From NCBI RefSeq assembly GCF_050947335.1, contig NW_027473327.1, forward strand, positions 1,922,001 through 1,986,000: a DNA stretch of 64,000 nucleotides, read 5' to 3'. Source of the stretch: Megachile rotundata. Its lineage: Eukaryota > Arthropoda > Insecta > Hymenoptera > Megachilidae. The notes under the pieces were generated by a model, which searched no databases, was not told where the DNA came from, and was given only the letters and a program-made list of their open reading frames with translations. The position numbers and the translations under genes were made by a program. Of this stretch, positions 14,697 through 28,156 are shown piece by piece; position 1 is the stretch's first letter; every line of letters starts with the position of its first letter.

Positions 14697-14738
14697 GATT
14701 GTATTTGGGAGATTGTATTTTGGAGATTGCGATTGTAT
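14697..14738. repeat. Chimeric doublet at a rearrangement junction
   Basis: The doublet at 14697 is the only one of the 59 not followed by a GATTGTAATTG monomer. Its third monomer (14725-14738) reads GATTGCGATTGTAT. Immediately right of it the sequence aligns with 31.75 kb onward at offset 17023 bp, whereas the left side aligns with a TAG-class doublet context as at 18575. I read it as the scar of an exchange between two array contexts that kept the 14-bp register. Confidence 0.75.
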
Positions 14739-15546
14739 GATTGCGATTGTATGATTGTGATTGCATGACCGTGATTGTATGATTGTGATTGTATGATTGT
14801 GATTGTATGATTAGGATTGTATGATTGTGACTGTATGATTGTGATTGTATGATTGTGATTGCGTGATTGTGATTGTATGATTGTGATTGCGTGATTGTGA
14901 TTGTATGATTGCGATTGTATGATTGTGATTGTATGATTGTGATTGTATGATTGTGATAGTATGATTGTGATAGTATGACTGTGATTGTATGACTGTGATT
15001 GTATGATCGTGATTGTGTGATTGTGATTGTCTGATTGTGGTTGTATGATTGTGATTGTATGATTGTGATTGTATGATTGTGATTGTATGACTGTGATTGT
15101 ATGATTGTGATTGTGTGATTGCGATTGTATGATTGCGATTGTATGGTTGTGATTGTATGGTTGTGAATGTATGATTGTGGTTGTATGATAGTGATTGTAT
15201 GATTGTATTTGGGAGATTGTGATTGTATGATTGCGATTGTATGATTGTGATTGCGTGATTGTGATTGTATGATTGCGATTGTATGATTGTGATTGTATGG
15301 TTGTGATTGTATGATTGTGATTGTATGATTGTGATTGTATGATTGTGACTGTATGATTGTGATTGTATGATTGTGATTGTGTGATTGCGATTGTATGATT
15401 GCGATTGTATGATTGTGATTGTATGATTGTGATTGTATGATTGTATTTGGGAGATTGTATTTTGGAGATTGTAATTGTATGATTGCGATTGTATGATTAT
15501 GATTGTATGATTGTGATAGTATGATTGTGATTGTAAGATTGTGATT

Positions 15547-17865
15547 GCATGACCGTGATTGTATGATTGTGATTGTATGATTGTGATTGTATGATTAGGA
15601 TTGTATGATTGTGACTGTATGATTGTGATTGTATGATTGTGATTGCGTGATTGTGATTGTATGATTGTGATTGCGTGATTGTGATTGTATGATTGCGATT
15701 GTATGATTGAGATTGTATGATTGTGATTGTATGATTGTGATAGTATGATTGTGATAGTATGACTGTGATTGTATGACTGTGATTGTATGATCGTGATTGT
15801 GTGATTGTGATTGTCTGATTGTGGTTGTATGATTGTGATTGTATGATTGTGATTGTATGATTGTGATTGTATGACTGTGATTGTATGATTGTGATTGTGT
15901 GATTGCGATTGTATGATTGCGATTGTATGGTTGTGATTGTATGATTGTGATTGTATGATTGTGATTGTATGACTGTGATTGTATGATTGTGATTGTATGA
16001 TTGTGATTGTGTGATTAGGATTGTGTGATTGTGATAGTATGATTGTGATTGTATGATTGTGATTGTATGATTGTGATTGTCTGATTGTGGTTGTATGATT
16101 GTGATTGTATGATTGTGATTGTATGATTGTGATTGTATGACTGTGATTGTATGATTGTGATTGTGTGATTGCGATTGTATGATTGCGATTTTATGATTGT
16201 GATTGTATGATTGTGATTGTATGATTGTGATTGTATGACTGTGATTGTATGATTGTGATTGTATGATTGTGATTGTATGATTAGGATTGTGTGATTGTGA
16301 TAGTATGATTGTGATTGTATGATTGTGATTGTATGATTGTGATTGTATGATTGTGATTGTATGATTGTGATTGTATGATTGTGATTGTATGATTGTGATT
16401 GTATGATTGTGATTGTATGATTGTATTTGGGAGATTGTATTTTGGAGATTGTAATTGTATGATTGCGATTGTATGATTGTGATTGTATGATTGCGATTGT
16501 ATGATTGTGATTGTATGATTGTGATTGTATGACTGTGATTGTATGATTGTAATTGTGCGATTGTGATTGTACGATTGTGATTGTACGATTGTGATTGTAT
16601 GATTGTGATTGTATGATTATGAGTGTATGATTGTGATAGTATGATTGTGATTGTAAGATTGTGATTGCATGACTGTGATTGTATGATTGCGATGGTTTGA
16701 TTGTGATTGTATGATTGCGATATTATGATTGTGATTGTATGATTGTGATTGTATGATTGTGATTGTATGATTGTGATTGTATGATTGTGATTGTCTGATT
16801 GTGGTTGTATGATTGTGATTGTATGATTGTGATTGTATGATTGTCATTGTATGATTATGCTTGTATGATTGTGATTGCATGATTGTGATTGTATGATTGA
16901 GATCGTATGATTGCGATTGTATGATTGGGATTGTATGGTTGTGATTGTATGATTGTGATTGTATGATTGTAATTGTATGATTATGATTGTATGATTGTGA
17001 TTGTATGATTGCGATGGTTTGATTGTGATTGTATGATTGCGATATTATGATTGTGATTGTATGATTGTGATTGTATGATTGTGATTGTATGATTGTGATT
17101 GTATGATTGTGATTGTCTGATTGTGGTTGTATGATTGTGACTGTATGATTGTGATTGTATGATTGTCATTGTATGATTATGATTGTATGATTGTGATTGC
17201 ATGATTGTGATTGTATGATTGAGATTGCATGATTTTGTATGTATGATTTCGATTGTATGATTGTGATTGTATGACTGTGATTGTATGATTGTGATTGTGT
17301 GATTGCGATTGTATGATTGCGATTGTATGACTGTGATTGTATGATTGTGACAGTGCGATTGTGATTGTACGATTGTGATTGTACGATTGTGATTGTATGA
17401 TTGTGATTGTATGATTATGATGGAATGATTGTGATTGCATGATTGTGATTGTATGATTGTGATTGCATGATATTGAATGTATGATTGTGATTGTATGATT
17501 GTGATTGTATGATTGCGATTGTATGATTGTGCTAGTATGATTGTGATTGTAAGATTGTGATTGTATGACTGTGATTGTATGATTGTGATTGTATGATTGT
17601 GATGGTATGATTGCGATTGTATGATTGTGATTGTATGATTGCGATTGTATGATTGTGATTGTATGATTATGATTGTATCATTGTGATTGTTTGATTGTGA
17701 TTGTATGATTATGATTGTATGGTTGTGACTGTATGATTGTGATGGTATGATTGCGGTTGTATGATTGCGATCGTATGATTGTGATTGTATGATTGTGGTT
17801 GTATGATTGTGATTGTATGATTGTGATTGTATGATTGTCATTGTATGATTATGATTGTATGATTG
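15547..17865. repeat. Copy 2 of 4536-bp tandem duplication, truncated by a 658-bp deletion
   Basis: It matches 11011 onward at offset 4536 and also 32570 onward at offset 17023. Near 17860 the sequence jumps from the middle of a block X (after GTGACAGTGC 17343 and GTGCTAG 17525) straight to the GATGGTTTG region that precedes the singlet. Against the complete block at 34366-35709, 658 bp (47 monomers) are missing, including GATTGGAT and the doublet. The 14-bp register is unaffected. Confidence 0.87.
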
Positions 17866-18330
17866 TGATTGTATGATTGTGATGGTTTGATTGTGATTGT
17901 ATGATTCCGATATTATGATTGTGATTGTATGATTGTGATTGTATGATTGTGGTTGTATGATTGTGATTGTATGATTGTGATTGTATGATTGTGGTTGTAT
18001 GATTGTGATTGTATGATTGTATTTGGGAGATTGTGATTGTATGATTGCGATTGTATGATTGTGATTGCGTGATTGTGATTGTATGATTGCGATTGTATGA
18101 TTGTGATTGTATGGTTGTGATTGTATGATTGTGATGGTATGATTGTGATTGTATGATTGCGGTAGTATGATTGTGATTGTATGATTGTGATTGTATGATT
18201 GTGACTGTATGATTGTGATTGTATGATTGTGATTGCGTGATTGTGATTGTATGATTGCGATTGTATGATTGCGATTGTATGATTGTGATTGTACGATTGT
18301 GATTGTATGATTGTGATTGTATGATTGTGA
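17866..18330. repeat. Right part of the deleted block X
   Basis: Aligns with about 35547-36011 at offset 17681 bp, including the singlet at 18015 (paralogue 35696). Contains GATTCCGATATT, GCGGTAG and GTACG variants in the same order as the other X tails. Confidence 0.82.
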
Positions 18331-20878
18331 TTGTATGATTGTGATTGTATGATTGTGATTGTATGATTGTAATTGTATGATTATGATTGTGTGATTGTGA
18401 TTGTATGATTATGATTGTATGATTGTGATAGTATGATTGTGATTGTAAGATTGTGATTGCATGACTGTGATTGTATGATTGTGATTGTATGATTGTGATT
18501 GTATGATTAGGATTGTATGATTGTGATAGTATGATTGTGATTGTATGATTGCGATTGTATGATTGGGATTGTATGATTGTATTTGGGAGATTGTATTTTG
18601 GAGATTGTAATTGTAGGATTGCGATTGTATGATTGTGATTGTATGATTGTGATTGTATGATTGTAATTGTATGATTGCGATTGTATGGTTGTGAATGTAT
18701 GATTGTGGTTGTATGATAGTGATTGTATGATTGTATTTGGGAGATTGTGATTGTATGATTGCGATTGTATGATTGTGATTGCGTGATTGTGATTGTATGA
18801 TTGCGATTGTATGATTGAGATTGTATGGTTGTGATTGTATGATTGTGATTGTATGATTGTGATTGTATGATTGTGATTGTATGATTGTGACTGTATGATT
18901 GTGATTGTATGATTGTGATTGTGTGATTGCGATTGTATGATTGCGATTGTATGATTGTGATTGTATGATTGTGGTTGTATGATTGTATTTGGGAGATTGT
19001 ATTTTGGAGATTGTAATTGTATGATTGCGATTGTATGATTATGATTGTATGATTGTGATAGTATGATTGTGATTGTAAGATTGTGATTGCATGACCGTGA
19101 TTGTATGATTGTGATTGTATGATTGTGATTGTATGATTAGGATTGTATGATTGTGATAGTATGATTGTGATTGTATGATTGTGATTGTATGATTGTGATT
19201 GTATGATTGTATTTGGGAGATTGTATTTTGGAGATTGTAATTGTATGATTGCGATTGTATGATTGTGATTGTATGATTGTGATTGTATGATTGTGATCGT
19301 ATGATTGTGATCGTATGATTCTGATTGTATGATTGTGATTGTATGGTTGTGATTGTATGATTGTGACTGTATGATTGTGATTGTATGATTGTGATTGCAT
19401 GATTGTGATTGTATGATTGAGATTGTATGATTGTGATGGTTTGATTGTGATTGTATGATTGCGATATTATGATTGTGATTGTATGATTGTGGTTGTATGA
19501 TAGTGATTGTATGATTGTATTTGGGAGATTGTGATTGTATGATTGCGATTGTATGATTGTGATTGCGTGATTGTGATTGTATGATTGCGATTGTATGATT
19601 GTGATTGTATGGTTGTGATTGTATGATTGTGATGGTATGATTTTGATTGTATGATTGCGATAGTATGATTGTGATTGTATGATTGTGATTGTATGATTGT
19701 GACTGTATGATTGTGATTGTATGATTGTGATTGCGTGATTGTGATTGTATGATTGTGATTGCGTGATTGTGATTGTATGATTGCGATTGTATGATTGTGA
19801 TTGTATGATTGTGATTGTATGATTGTGATAGTATGATTGTGATAGTATGACTGTGATTGTATGACTGTGATTGTATGATCGTGATTGTGTGATTGTGATT
19901 GTCTGATTGTGGTTGTATGATTGTGATTGTATGATTGTGATTGTATGATTGTGATTGTATGACTGTGATTGTATGATTGTGATTGTGTGATTGCGATTGT
20001 ATGATTGCGATTGTATGATTGTGATTGTATGATTGTGATTGTATGATTGTGATTGTATGACTGTGATTGTATGATTGTGATTGTATGATTGTGATTGTAT
20101 GATTAGGATTGTGTGATTGTGATAGTATGATTGTGATTGTATGATTGTGATTGTATGATTGTGATTGTCTGATTGTGGTTGTATGATTGTGATTGTATGA
20201 TTGTGATTGTATGATTGTGATTGTATGACTGTGATTGTATGATTGTGATTGTGTGATTGCGATTGTATGATTGCGATTTTATGATTGTGATTGTATGATT
20301 GTGATTGTATGATTGTGATTGTATGACTGTGATTGTATGATTGTGATTGTATGATTGTGATTGTATGATTAGGATTGTGTGATTGTGATAGTATGATTGT
20401 GATTGTATGATTGTGATTGTATGATTGTGATTGTATGATTGTGATTGTATGATTGTGATTGTATGATTGTGATTGTATGATTGTGATTGTATGATTGTGA
20501 TTGTATGATTGTATTTGGGAGATTGTATTTTGGAGATTGTAATTGTATGATTGCGATTGTATGATTGTGATTGTATGATTGTGATTGTATGATTGTGATT
20601 GTATGATTGTGATTGTATGACTGTGATTGTATGATTGTGATTGTGCGATTGTGATTGTACGATTGTGATTGTACGATTGTGATTGTATGATTGTGATTGT
20701 ATGATTATGATTTTATGATTGTGATAGTATGATTGTGATTGTAAGATTGTGATTGCATGACTGTGATTGTATGATTGCGATGGTTTGATTGTGATTGTAT
20801 GATTGCGATATTATGATTGTGATTGTATGATTGTGATTGTATGATTGTGATTGTATGATTGTGATTGTATGATTGTGA
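18331..20878. repeat. Copy 1 of 2548-bp tandem duplication
   Basis: The GTAATTGTAT monomer at 18365 and the singlet at 18729 recur 2548 bp later (20913, 21277). From the next doublet on the offset is 2408 bp (18981/21389, 19205/21613, 19513/21921, 20507/22915), so the second copy lost 140 bp between 21277 and 21389. The left breakpoint lies in consensus monomers near 18.30-18.36 kb. The first kilobase is also paralogous to 36.0-36.9 and 63.4-64.0 kb. Confidence 0.88.
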
Positions 20879-23278
20879 TTGTATGATTGTGATTGTATGA
20901 TTGTGATTGTATGATTGTAATTGTATGATTATGATTGTGTGATTGTGATTGTATGATTATGATTGTATGATTGTGATAGTATGATTGTGATTGTAAGATT
21001 GTGATTGCATGACTGTGATTGTATGATTGTGATTGTATGATTGTGATTGTATGATTAGGATTGTATGATTGTGATAGTATGATTGTGATTGTATGATTGC
21101 GATTGTATGATTGGGATTGTATGATTGTATTTGGGAGATTGTATTTTGGAGATTGTAATTGTAGGATTGCGATTGTATGATTGTGATTGTATGATTGTGA
21201 TTGTATGATTGTAATTGTATGATTGCGATTGTATGGTTGTGAATGTATGATTGTGGTTGTATGATAGTGATTGTATGATTGTATTTGGGAGATTGTGATT
21301 GTATGATTGCGATTGTATGATTGTGATTGTGTGATTGCGATTGTATGATTGCGATTGTATGATTGTGATTGTATGATTGTGGTTGTATGATTGTATTTGG
21401 GAGATTGTATTTTGGAGATTGTAATTGTATGATTGCGATTGTATGATTATGATTGTATGATTGTGATAGTATGATTGTGATTGTAAGATTGTGATTGCAT
21501 GACCGTGATTGTATGATTGTGATTGTATGATTGTGATTGTATGATTAGGATTGTATGATTGTGATAGTATGATTGTGATTGTATGATTGTGATTGTATGA
21601 TTGTGATTGTATGATTGTATTTGGGAGATTGTATTTTGGAGATTGTAATTGTATGATTGCGATTGTATGATTGTGATTGTATGATTGTGATTGTATGATT
21701 GTGATCGTATGATTGTGATCGTATGATTCTGATTGTATGATTGTGATTGTATGGTTGTGATTGTATGATTGTGACTGTATGATTGTGATTGTATGATTGT
21801 GATTGCATGATTGTGATTGTATGATTGAGATTGTATGATTGTGATGGTTTGATTGTGATTGTATGATTGCGATATTATGATTGTGATTGTATGATTGTGG
21901 TTGTATGATAGTGATTGTATGATTGTATTTGGGAGATTGTGATTGTATGATTGCGATTGTATGATTGTGATTGCGTGATTGTGATTGTATGATTGCGATT
22001 GTATGATTGTGATTGTATGGTTGTGATTGTATGATTGTGATGGTATGATTTTGATTGTATGATTGCGATAGTATGATTGTGATTGTATGATTGTGATTGT
22101 ATGATTGTGACTGTATGATTGTGATTGTATGATTGTGATTGCGTGATTGTGATTGTATGATTGTGATTGCGTGATTGTGATTGTATGATTGCGATTGTAT
22201 GATTGTGATTGTATGATTGTGATTGTATGATTGTGATAGTATGATTGTGATAGTATGACTGTGATTGTATGACTGTGATTGTATGATCGTGATTGTGTGA
22301 TTGTGATTGTCTGATTGTGGTTGTATGATTGTGATTGTATGATTGTGATTGTATGATTGTGATTGTATGACTGTGATTGTATGATTGTGATTGTGTGATT
22401 GCGATTGTATGATTGCGATTGTATGATTGTGATTGTATGATTGTGATTGTATGATTGTGATTGTATGACTGTGATTGTATGATTGTGATTGTATGATTGT
22501 GATTGTATGATTAGGATTGTGTGATTGTGATAGTATGATTGTGATTGTATGATTGTGATTGTATGATTGTGATTGTCTGATTGTGGTTGTATGATTGTGA
22601 TTGTATGATTGTGATTGTATGATTGTGATTGTATGACTGTGATTGTATGATTGTGATTGTGTGATTGCGATTGTATGATTGCGATTTTATGATTGTGATT
22701 GTATGATTGTGATTGTATGATTGTGATTGTATGACTGTGATTGTATGATTGTGATTGTATGATTGTGATTGTATGATTAGGATTGTGTGATTGTGATAGT
22801 ATGATTGTGATTGTATGATTGTGATTGTATGATTGTGATTGTATGATTGTGATTGTATGATTGTGATTGTATGATTGTGATTGTATGATTGTGATTGTAT
22901 GATTGTGATTGTATGATTGTATTTGGGAGATTGTATTTTGGAGATTGTAATTGTATGATTGCGATTGTATGATTGTGATTGTATGATTGTGATTGTATGA
23001 TTGTGATTGTATGATTGTGATTGTATGACTGTGATTGTATGATTGTGATTGTGCGATTGTGATTGTACGATTGTGATTGTACGATTGTGATTGTATGATT
23101 GTGATTGTATGATTATGATTTTATGATTGTGATAGTATGATTGTGATTGTAAGATTGTGATTGCATGACTGTGATTGTATGATTGCGATGGTTTGATTGT
23201 GATTGTATGATTGCGATATTATGATTGTGATTGTATGATTGTGATTGTATGATTGTGATTGTATGATTGTGATTGTCT
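20879..23278. repeat. Copy 2 of 2548-bp tandem duplication, with 140-bp internal deletion
   Basis: See the offsets given for copy 1. The interval from singlet 21277 to doublet 21389 is only 112 bp, against 252 bp in copy 1 (18729 to 18981). Similarity to copy 1 ends near 23278 where a GATTGTGATTGTCT monomer begins. The part from 21.4 to 22.5 kb has a further copy at 41.95-43.08 kb (offset 20551). Confidence 0.87.
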
Positions 23279-25462
23279 GATTGTGGTTGTATGATTGTGA
23301 TTGTATGATTGTGATTGTATGATTGTCATTGTATGATTATGCTTGTATGATTGTGATTGCATGATTGTGATTGTATGATTGAGATCGTATGATTGCGATT
23401 GTATGATTGTGATTGTATGGTTGTGATTGTATGATTGTGATTGTATGATTGTAATTGTATGATTATGATTGTATGATTGTGATTGTATGATTGCGATGGT
23501 TTGATTGTGATTGTATGATTGCGATATTATGATTGTGATTGTATGATTGTGATTGTATGATTGTGATTGTCTGATTGTGGTTGTATGATTGTGACTGTAT
23601 GATTGTGATTGTATGATTGTCATTGTATGATTATGATTGTATGATTGTGATTGCATGATTGTGATTGTATGATTGAGATTGCATGATTTTGTATGTATGG
23701 TTTCGATTGTATGATTGTGATTGTATGACTGTGATTGTATGATTGTGATTGTGTGATTGCGATTGTACGATTGCGATTGTATGACTGTGATTGTATGATT
23801 GTGACAGTGCGATTGTGATTGTACGATTGTGATTGTATGATTGTGATTGTATGATTATGATGGAATGATTGTGATTGCATGATTGTTATTGTATGATTGT
23901 GATTGCATGATATTGAATGTATGATTGTGATTGTATGATTGTGATTGTATGATTGTGATTGTATGATTGCGATTGTATGATTGTGCTAGTATGATTGTGA
24001 TTGTAAGATTGTGATTGTATGACTGTGATTGTATGATTGTGATTGTATGATTGTGATGGTATGATTGCGATTGTATGATTGTGATTGTATGATTGCGATT
24101 GTATGATTGTGATTGTATGATTATGATTGTATCATTGTGATTGTATGATTGTGATTGTATGATTATGATTGTATGGTTGTGACTGTATGATTGTGATGGT
24201 ATGATTGCGGTTGTATGATTGCGATCGTATGATTGTGATTGTATGATTGTGATTGTATGATTGTGATTGTATGATTGTGATTGTGTGATTGCGATTGTAT
24301 GATTGCGATTGTATGATTGTGATTGTATGATTGTGATGGTTTGATTGTGATTGTATGATTGCGATATTATGATTGTGATTGTATGATTGTGATTGTATGA
24401 TTGTGATTGTATGATTAGGATTGTATGATTGTGATAGTATGAATGTGATTGTATGATTGTGATTGTATGATTGTGATTGTATGATTGTATTTGGGAGATT
24501 GTATTTTGGAGATTGTAATTGTATAATTGCGATTTTATGATTGTGATTGTATGATTGTGATCGTATGATTGTGATCGTATGATAGTGATTGTATGATTGT
24601 GATTGTATGGTTGTGATTGTATGATTGTGATTGTATGATTGTAATTGTATGATTATGATTGTATGATTGTGATTGTATGATTGTGATGGTTTGATTGTGA
24701 TTGTATGATTCCGATATTATGATTGTGATTGTATGATTGTGATTGTATGACTGTGGTTGTATGATTGTGATTGCATGATTGTGATTGTATGATTGTGGTT
24801 GTATGATTGTGATTGTATGATTGTATTTGGGAGATTGTGATTGTATGATTGCGATTGTATGATTGTGATTGCGTGATTGTGATTGTATGATTGCGATTGT
24901 ATGATTGTGATTGTATGGTTGTGATTGTATGATTGTGATGGTATGATTGTGATTGTATGATTGCGGTAGTATGATTGTGATTGTATGATTGTGATTGTAT
25001 GATTGTGACTGTATGATTGTGATTGTATGATTGTGATTGCGTGATTGTGATTGTATGATTGCGATTGTATGATTGCGATTGTATGATTGTGATTGTACGA
25101 TTGTGATTGTATGATTGTGATTGTATGATTGTGATTGTATGATTGTGATTGTATGATTGTGATTGTATGATTGTAATTGTATAATTATGATTGTGTGATT
25201 GTGATTGTATGATTATGATTGTATGATTGTGATAGTATGATTGTGATTGTAAGATTGTGATTGCATGACTGTGATTGTATGATTGTGATTGTATGATTAG
25301 GATTGTATGATTGTGATAGTATGATTGTGATTGTATGATTGTGATTGTATGATTGGGATTGTATGATTGTATTTGGGAGATTGTATTTTGGAGATTGTAA
25401 TTGTTGGATTGCGATTGTATGATTGTGATTGTATGATTGTGATTGTATGATTGTAATTGTAT
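22509..25462. repeat. Copy 1 of ~2.95-kb tandem duplication
   Basis: Starts at a GATTAGGATTGTGT monomer (22509), which recurs at 25463 (offset 2954). Later landmarks recur at 2940 bp (22915/25855, 23797/26737, 24483/27423), one monomer having been lost. It overlaps the end of the 2548-bp duplication, which is expected for nested events. A longer-range copy lies at 36928-39960 (offset 14419 bp; 22915/37334, 24483/38902, 24819/39238). Confidence 0.87.
23797..24832. repeat. Block Y, copy 1 (1036 bp, 74 monomers)
   Basis: GTGACAGTGC 23797, GTGCTAG 23979, then a shorter middle without the GATTTTGTATGTAT and GATTGGAT units, and the AATTGCGATTTTAT doublet (24483) and singlet (24819) as in block X. 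It shares a GATTGTGATTGCAT variant near 24771 with the copy at 38216 only. Confidence 0.86.
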
Positions 25463-26736
25463 GATTAGGATTGTGTGATTGTGATAGTATGATTGTGATT
25501 GTATGATTGTGATTGTATGATTGTGATTGTCTGATTGTGGTTGTATGATTGTGATTGTATGATTGTGATTGTATGATTGTGATTGTATGACTGTGATTGT
25601 ATGATTGTGATTGTGTGATTGCGATTGTATGATTGCGATTTTATGATGGTGATTGTATGATTGTGATTGTATGATTGTGATTGTATGACTGTGATTGTAT
25701 GATTGTGATTGTATGATTGTGATTGTATGATTAGGATTGTGTGATTGTGATAGTATGATTGTGATTGTATGATTGTGATTGTATGATTGTGATTGTATGA
25801 TTGTGATTGTATGATTGTGATTGTATGATTGTGATTGTATGATTGTGATTGTATGATTGTATTTGGGAGATTGTATTTTGGAGATTGTAATTGTATGATT
25901 GCGATTGTATGATTGTGATTGTATGATTGTGATTGTATGATTGTGATTGTATGATTGTGATTGTATGACTGTGATTGTATGATTGTGATTGTGCGATTGT
26001 GATTGTACGATTGTGATTGTACGATTGTGATTGTATGATTGTGATTGTATGATTATGATTTTATGATTGTGATAGTATGATTGTGATTGTAAGATTGTGA
26101 TTGCATGACTGTGATTGTATGATTGCGATGGTTTGATTGTGATTGTATGATTGCGATATTATGATTGTGATTGTATGATTGTGATTGTATGATTGTGATT
26201 GTATGATTGTGATTGTCTGATTGTGGTTGTATGATTGTGATTGTATGATTGTGATTGTATGATTGTCATTGTATGATTATGCTTGTATGATTGTCATTGC
26301 ATGATTGTGATTGTATGATTGAGATCGTATGATTGCGATTGTATGATTGTGATTGTATGGTTGTGATTGTATGATTGTGATTGTATGATTGTAATTGTAT
26401 GATTATGATTGTATGATTGTGATTGTATGATTGCGATGGTTTGATTGTGATTGTATGATTGCGATATTATGATTGTGATTGTATGATTGTGATTGTATGA
26501 TTGTGATTGTCTGATTGTGGTTGTATGATTGTGACTGTATGATTGTGATTGTATGATTGTCATTGTATGATTATGATTGTATGATTGTGATTGCATGATT
26601 GTGATTGTATGATTGAGATTGCATGATTTTGTATGTATGATTTCGATTGTATGATTGTGATTGTATGACTGTGATTGTATGATTGTGATTGTGTGATTGC
26701 GATTGTACGATTGCGATTGTATGACTGTGATTGTAT

Positions 26737-27771
26737 GATTGTGACAGTGCGATTGTGATTGTACGATTGTGATTGTATGATTGTGATTGTATGATTATGA
26801 TGGAATGATTGTGATTGCATGATTGTGATTGTATGATTGTGATTGCATGATATTGAATGTATGATTGTGATTGTATGATTGTGATTGTATGATTGTGATT
26901 GTATGATTGCGATTGTATGATTGTGCTAGTATGATTGTGATTGTAAGATTGTGATTGTATGACTGTGATTGTATGATTGTGATTGTATGATTGTGATGGT
27001 ATGATTGCGATTGTATGATTGTGATTGTATGATTGCGATTGTATGATTGTGATTGTATGATTATGATTGTATCATTGTGATTGTATGATTGTGATTGTAT
27101 GATTATGATTGTATGGTTGTGACTGTATGATTGTGATGGTATGATTGCGGTTGTATGATTGCGATCGTATGATTGTGATTGTATGATTGTGATTGTATGA
27201 TTGTGATTGTATGATTGTGATTGTGTGATTGCGATTGTATGATTGCGATTGTATGATTGTGATTGTATGATTGTGATGGTTTGATTGTGATTGTATGATT
27301 GCGATATTATGATTGTGATTGTATGATTGTGATTGTATGATTGTGATTGTATGATTAGGATTGTATGATTGTGATAGTATGAATGTGATTGTATGATTGT
27401 GATTGTATGATTGTGATTGTATGATTGTATTTGGGAGATTGTATTTTGGAGATTGTAATTGTATAATTGCGATTTTATGATTGTGATTGTATGATTGTGA
27501 TCGTATGATTGTGTCGTATGATAGTGATTGTATGATTGTGATTCTATGGTTGTGATTGTATGATTGTGATTGTATGATTGTAATTGTATGATTATGATTG
27601 TATGATTGTGATTGTATGATTGTGATGGTTTGATTGTGATTGTATGATTCCGATATTATGATTGTGATTGTATGATTGTGATTGTATGACTGTGGTTGTA
27701 TGATTGTGATTGTATGATTGTGATTGTATGATTGTGGTTGTATGATTGTGATTGTATGATTGTATTTGGGA
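26737..27771. repeat. Block Y, copy 2 (1035 bp; 1 bp short)
   Basis: GTGACAGTGC 26737, GTGCTAG 26919, doublet 27423, singlet 27758. Doublet to singlet is 335 bp, not 336, because of the 13-bp monomer at 27507. It shares a GATTCTATGG variant (near 27541) with the doublet-singlet pair at 40344-40693 only. Confidence 0.86.
27507..27519. other. Single 13-bp monomer: 1-bp register slip
   Basis: Reads GATTGTGTCGTAT where the preceding monomer, and the matching position at 40428-40441, read GATTGTGATCGTAT; one A is missing. Every landmark before it starts at 11 mod 14 and every one after at 10 mod 14. Seen directly; whether it is a real mutation or a consensus error in the assembly cannot be told from the sequence. 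Confidence 0.95.
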
Positions 27772-28156
27772 GATTGTGATTGTATGATTGCGATTGTATG
27801 ATTGTGATTGCGTGATTGTGATTGTATGATTGCGATTGTATGATTGTGATTGTATGGTTGTGATTGTATGATTGTGATGGTATGATTGTGATTGTATGAT
27901 TGCGGTAGTATGATTGTGATTGTATGATTGTGATTGTATGATTGTGACTGTATGATTGTGATTGTATGATTGTGATTGCGTGATTGTGATTGTATGATTG
28001 CGATTGTATGATTGCGATTGTATGATTGTGATTGTACGATTGTGATTGTATGATTGTGATTGTATGATTGTGATTGTATGATTGTGATTGTATGATTGTA
28101 ATTGTATGATTATGATTGTGTGATTGTGATTGTATGATTATGATTGTATGATTGTG

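Larger units (their letters stand above)
11011..15546. repeat. Copy 1 of 4536-bp tandem duplication
   Basis: Landmarks at 11011 (GCATGACCG), 11883 and 12807 recur exactly 4536 bp later at 15547, 16419 and 17343. Two variants seen in no other related copy are shared by the pair: GATTATGAGTGTAT at 12079 and 16615, and GATTGGGATTGTAT before GTATGG at 12387 and 16923. This copy contains a complete block X (12807-14150) and a 784-bp local repeat (GCATGACCG at 14763 and 15547). Its left 3.4 kb is also paralogous to about 3.35-6.8 kb. Confidence 0.9.
25463..28156. repeat. Copy 2 of ~2.95-kb tandem duplication, containing the single register slip
   Basis: The left junction is sharp: GATTGTAATTGTAT is followed directly by GATTAGG at 25463, where copy 1 has a consensus monomer before 22509. 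The copy carries private variants (GATGGTGATT near 25645, GATTGTCATTGCAT near 26291) and the 13-bp monomer at 27507. It ends near 28157, where a GATTGAGATCG monomer joins it to a repeat of 26.3 kb. Confidence 0.86.
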
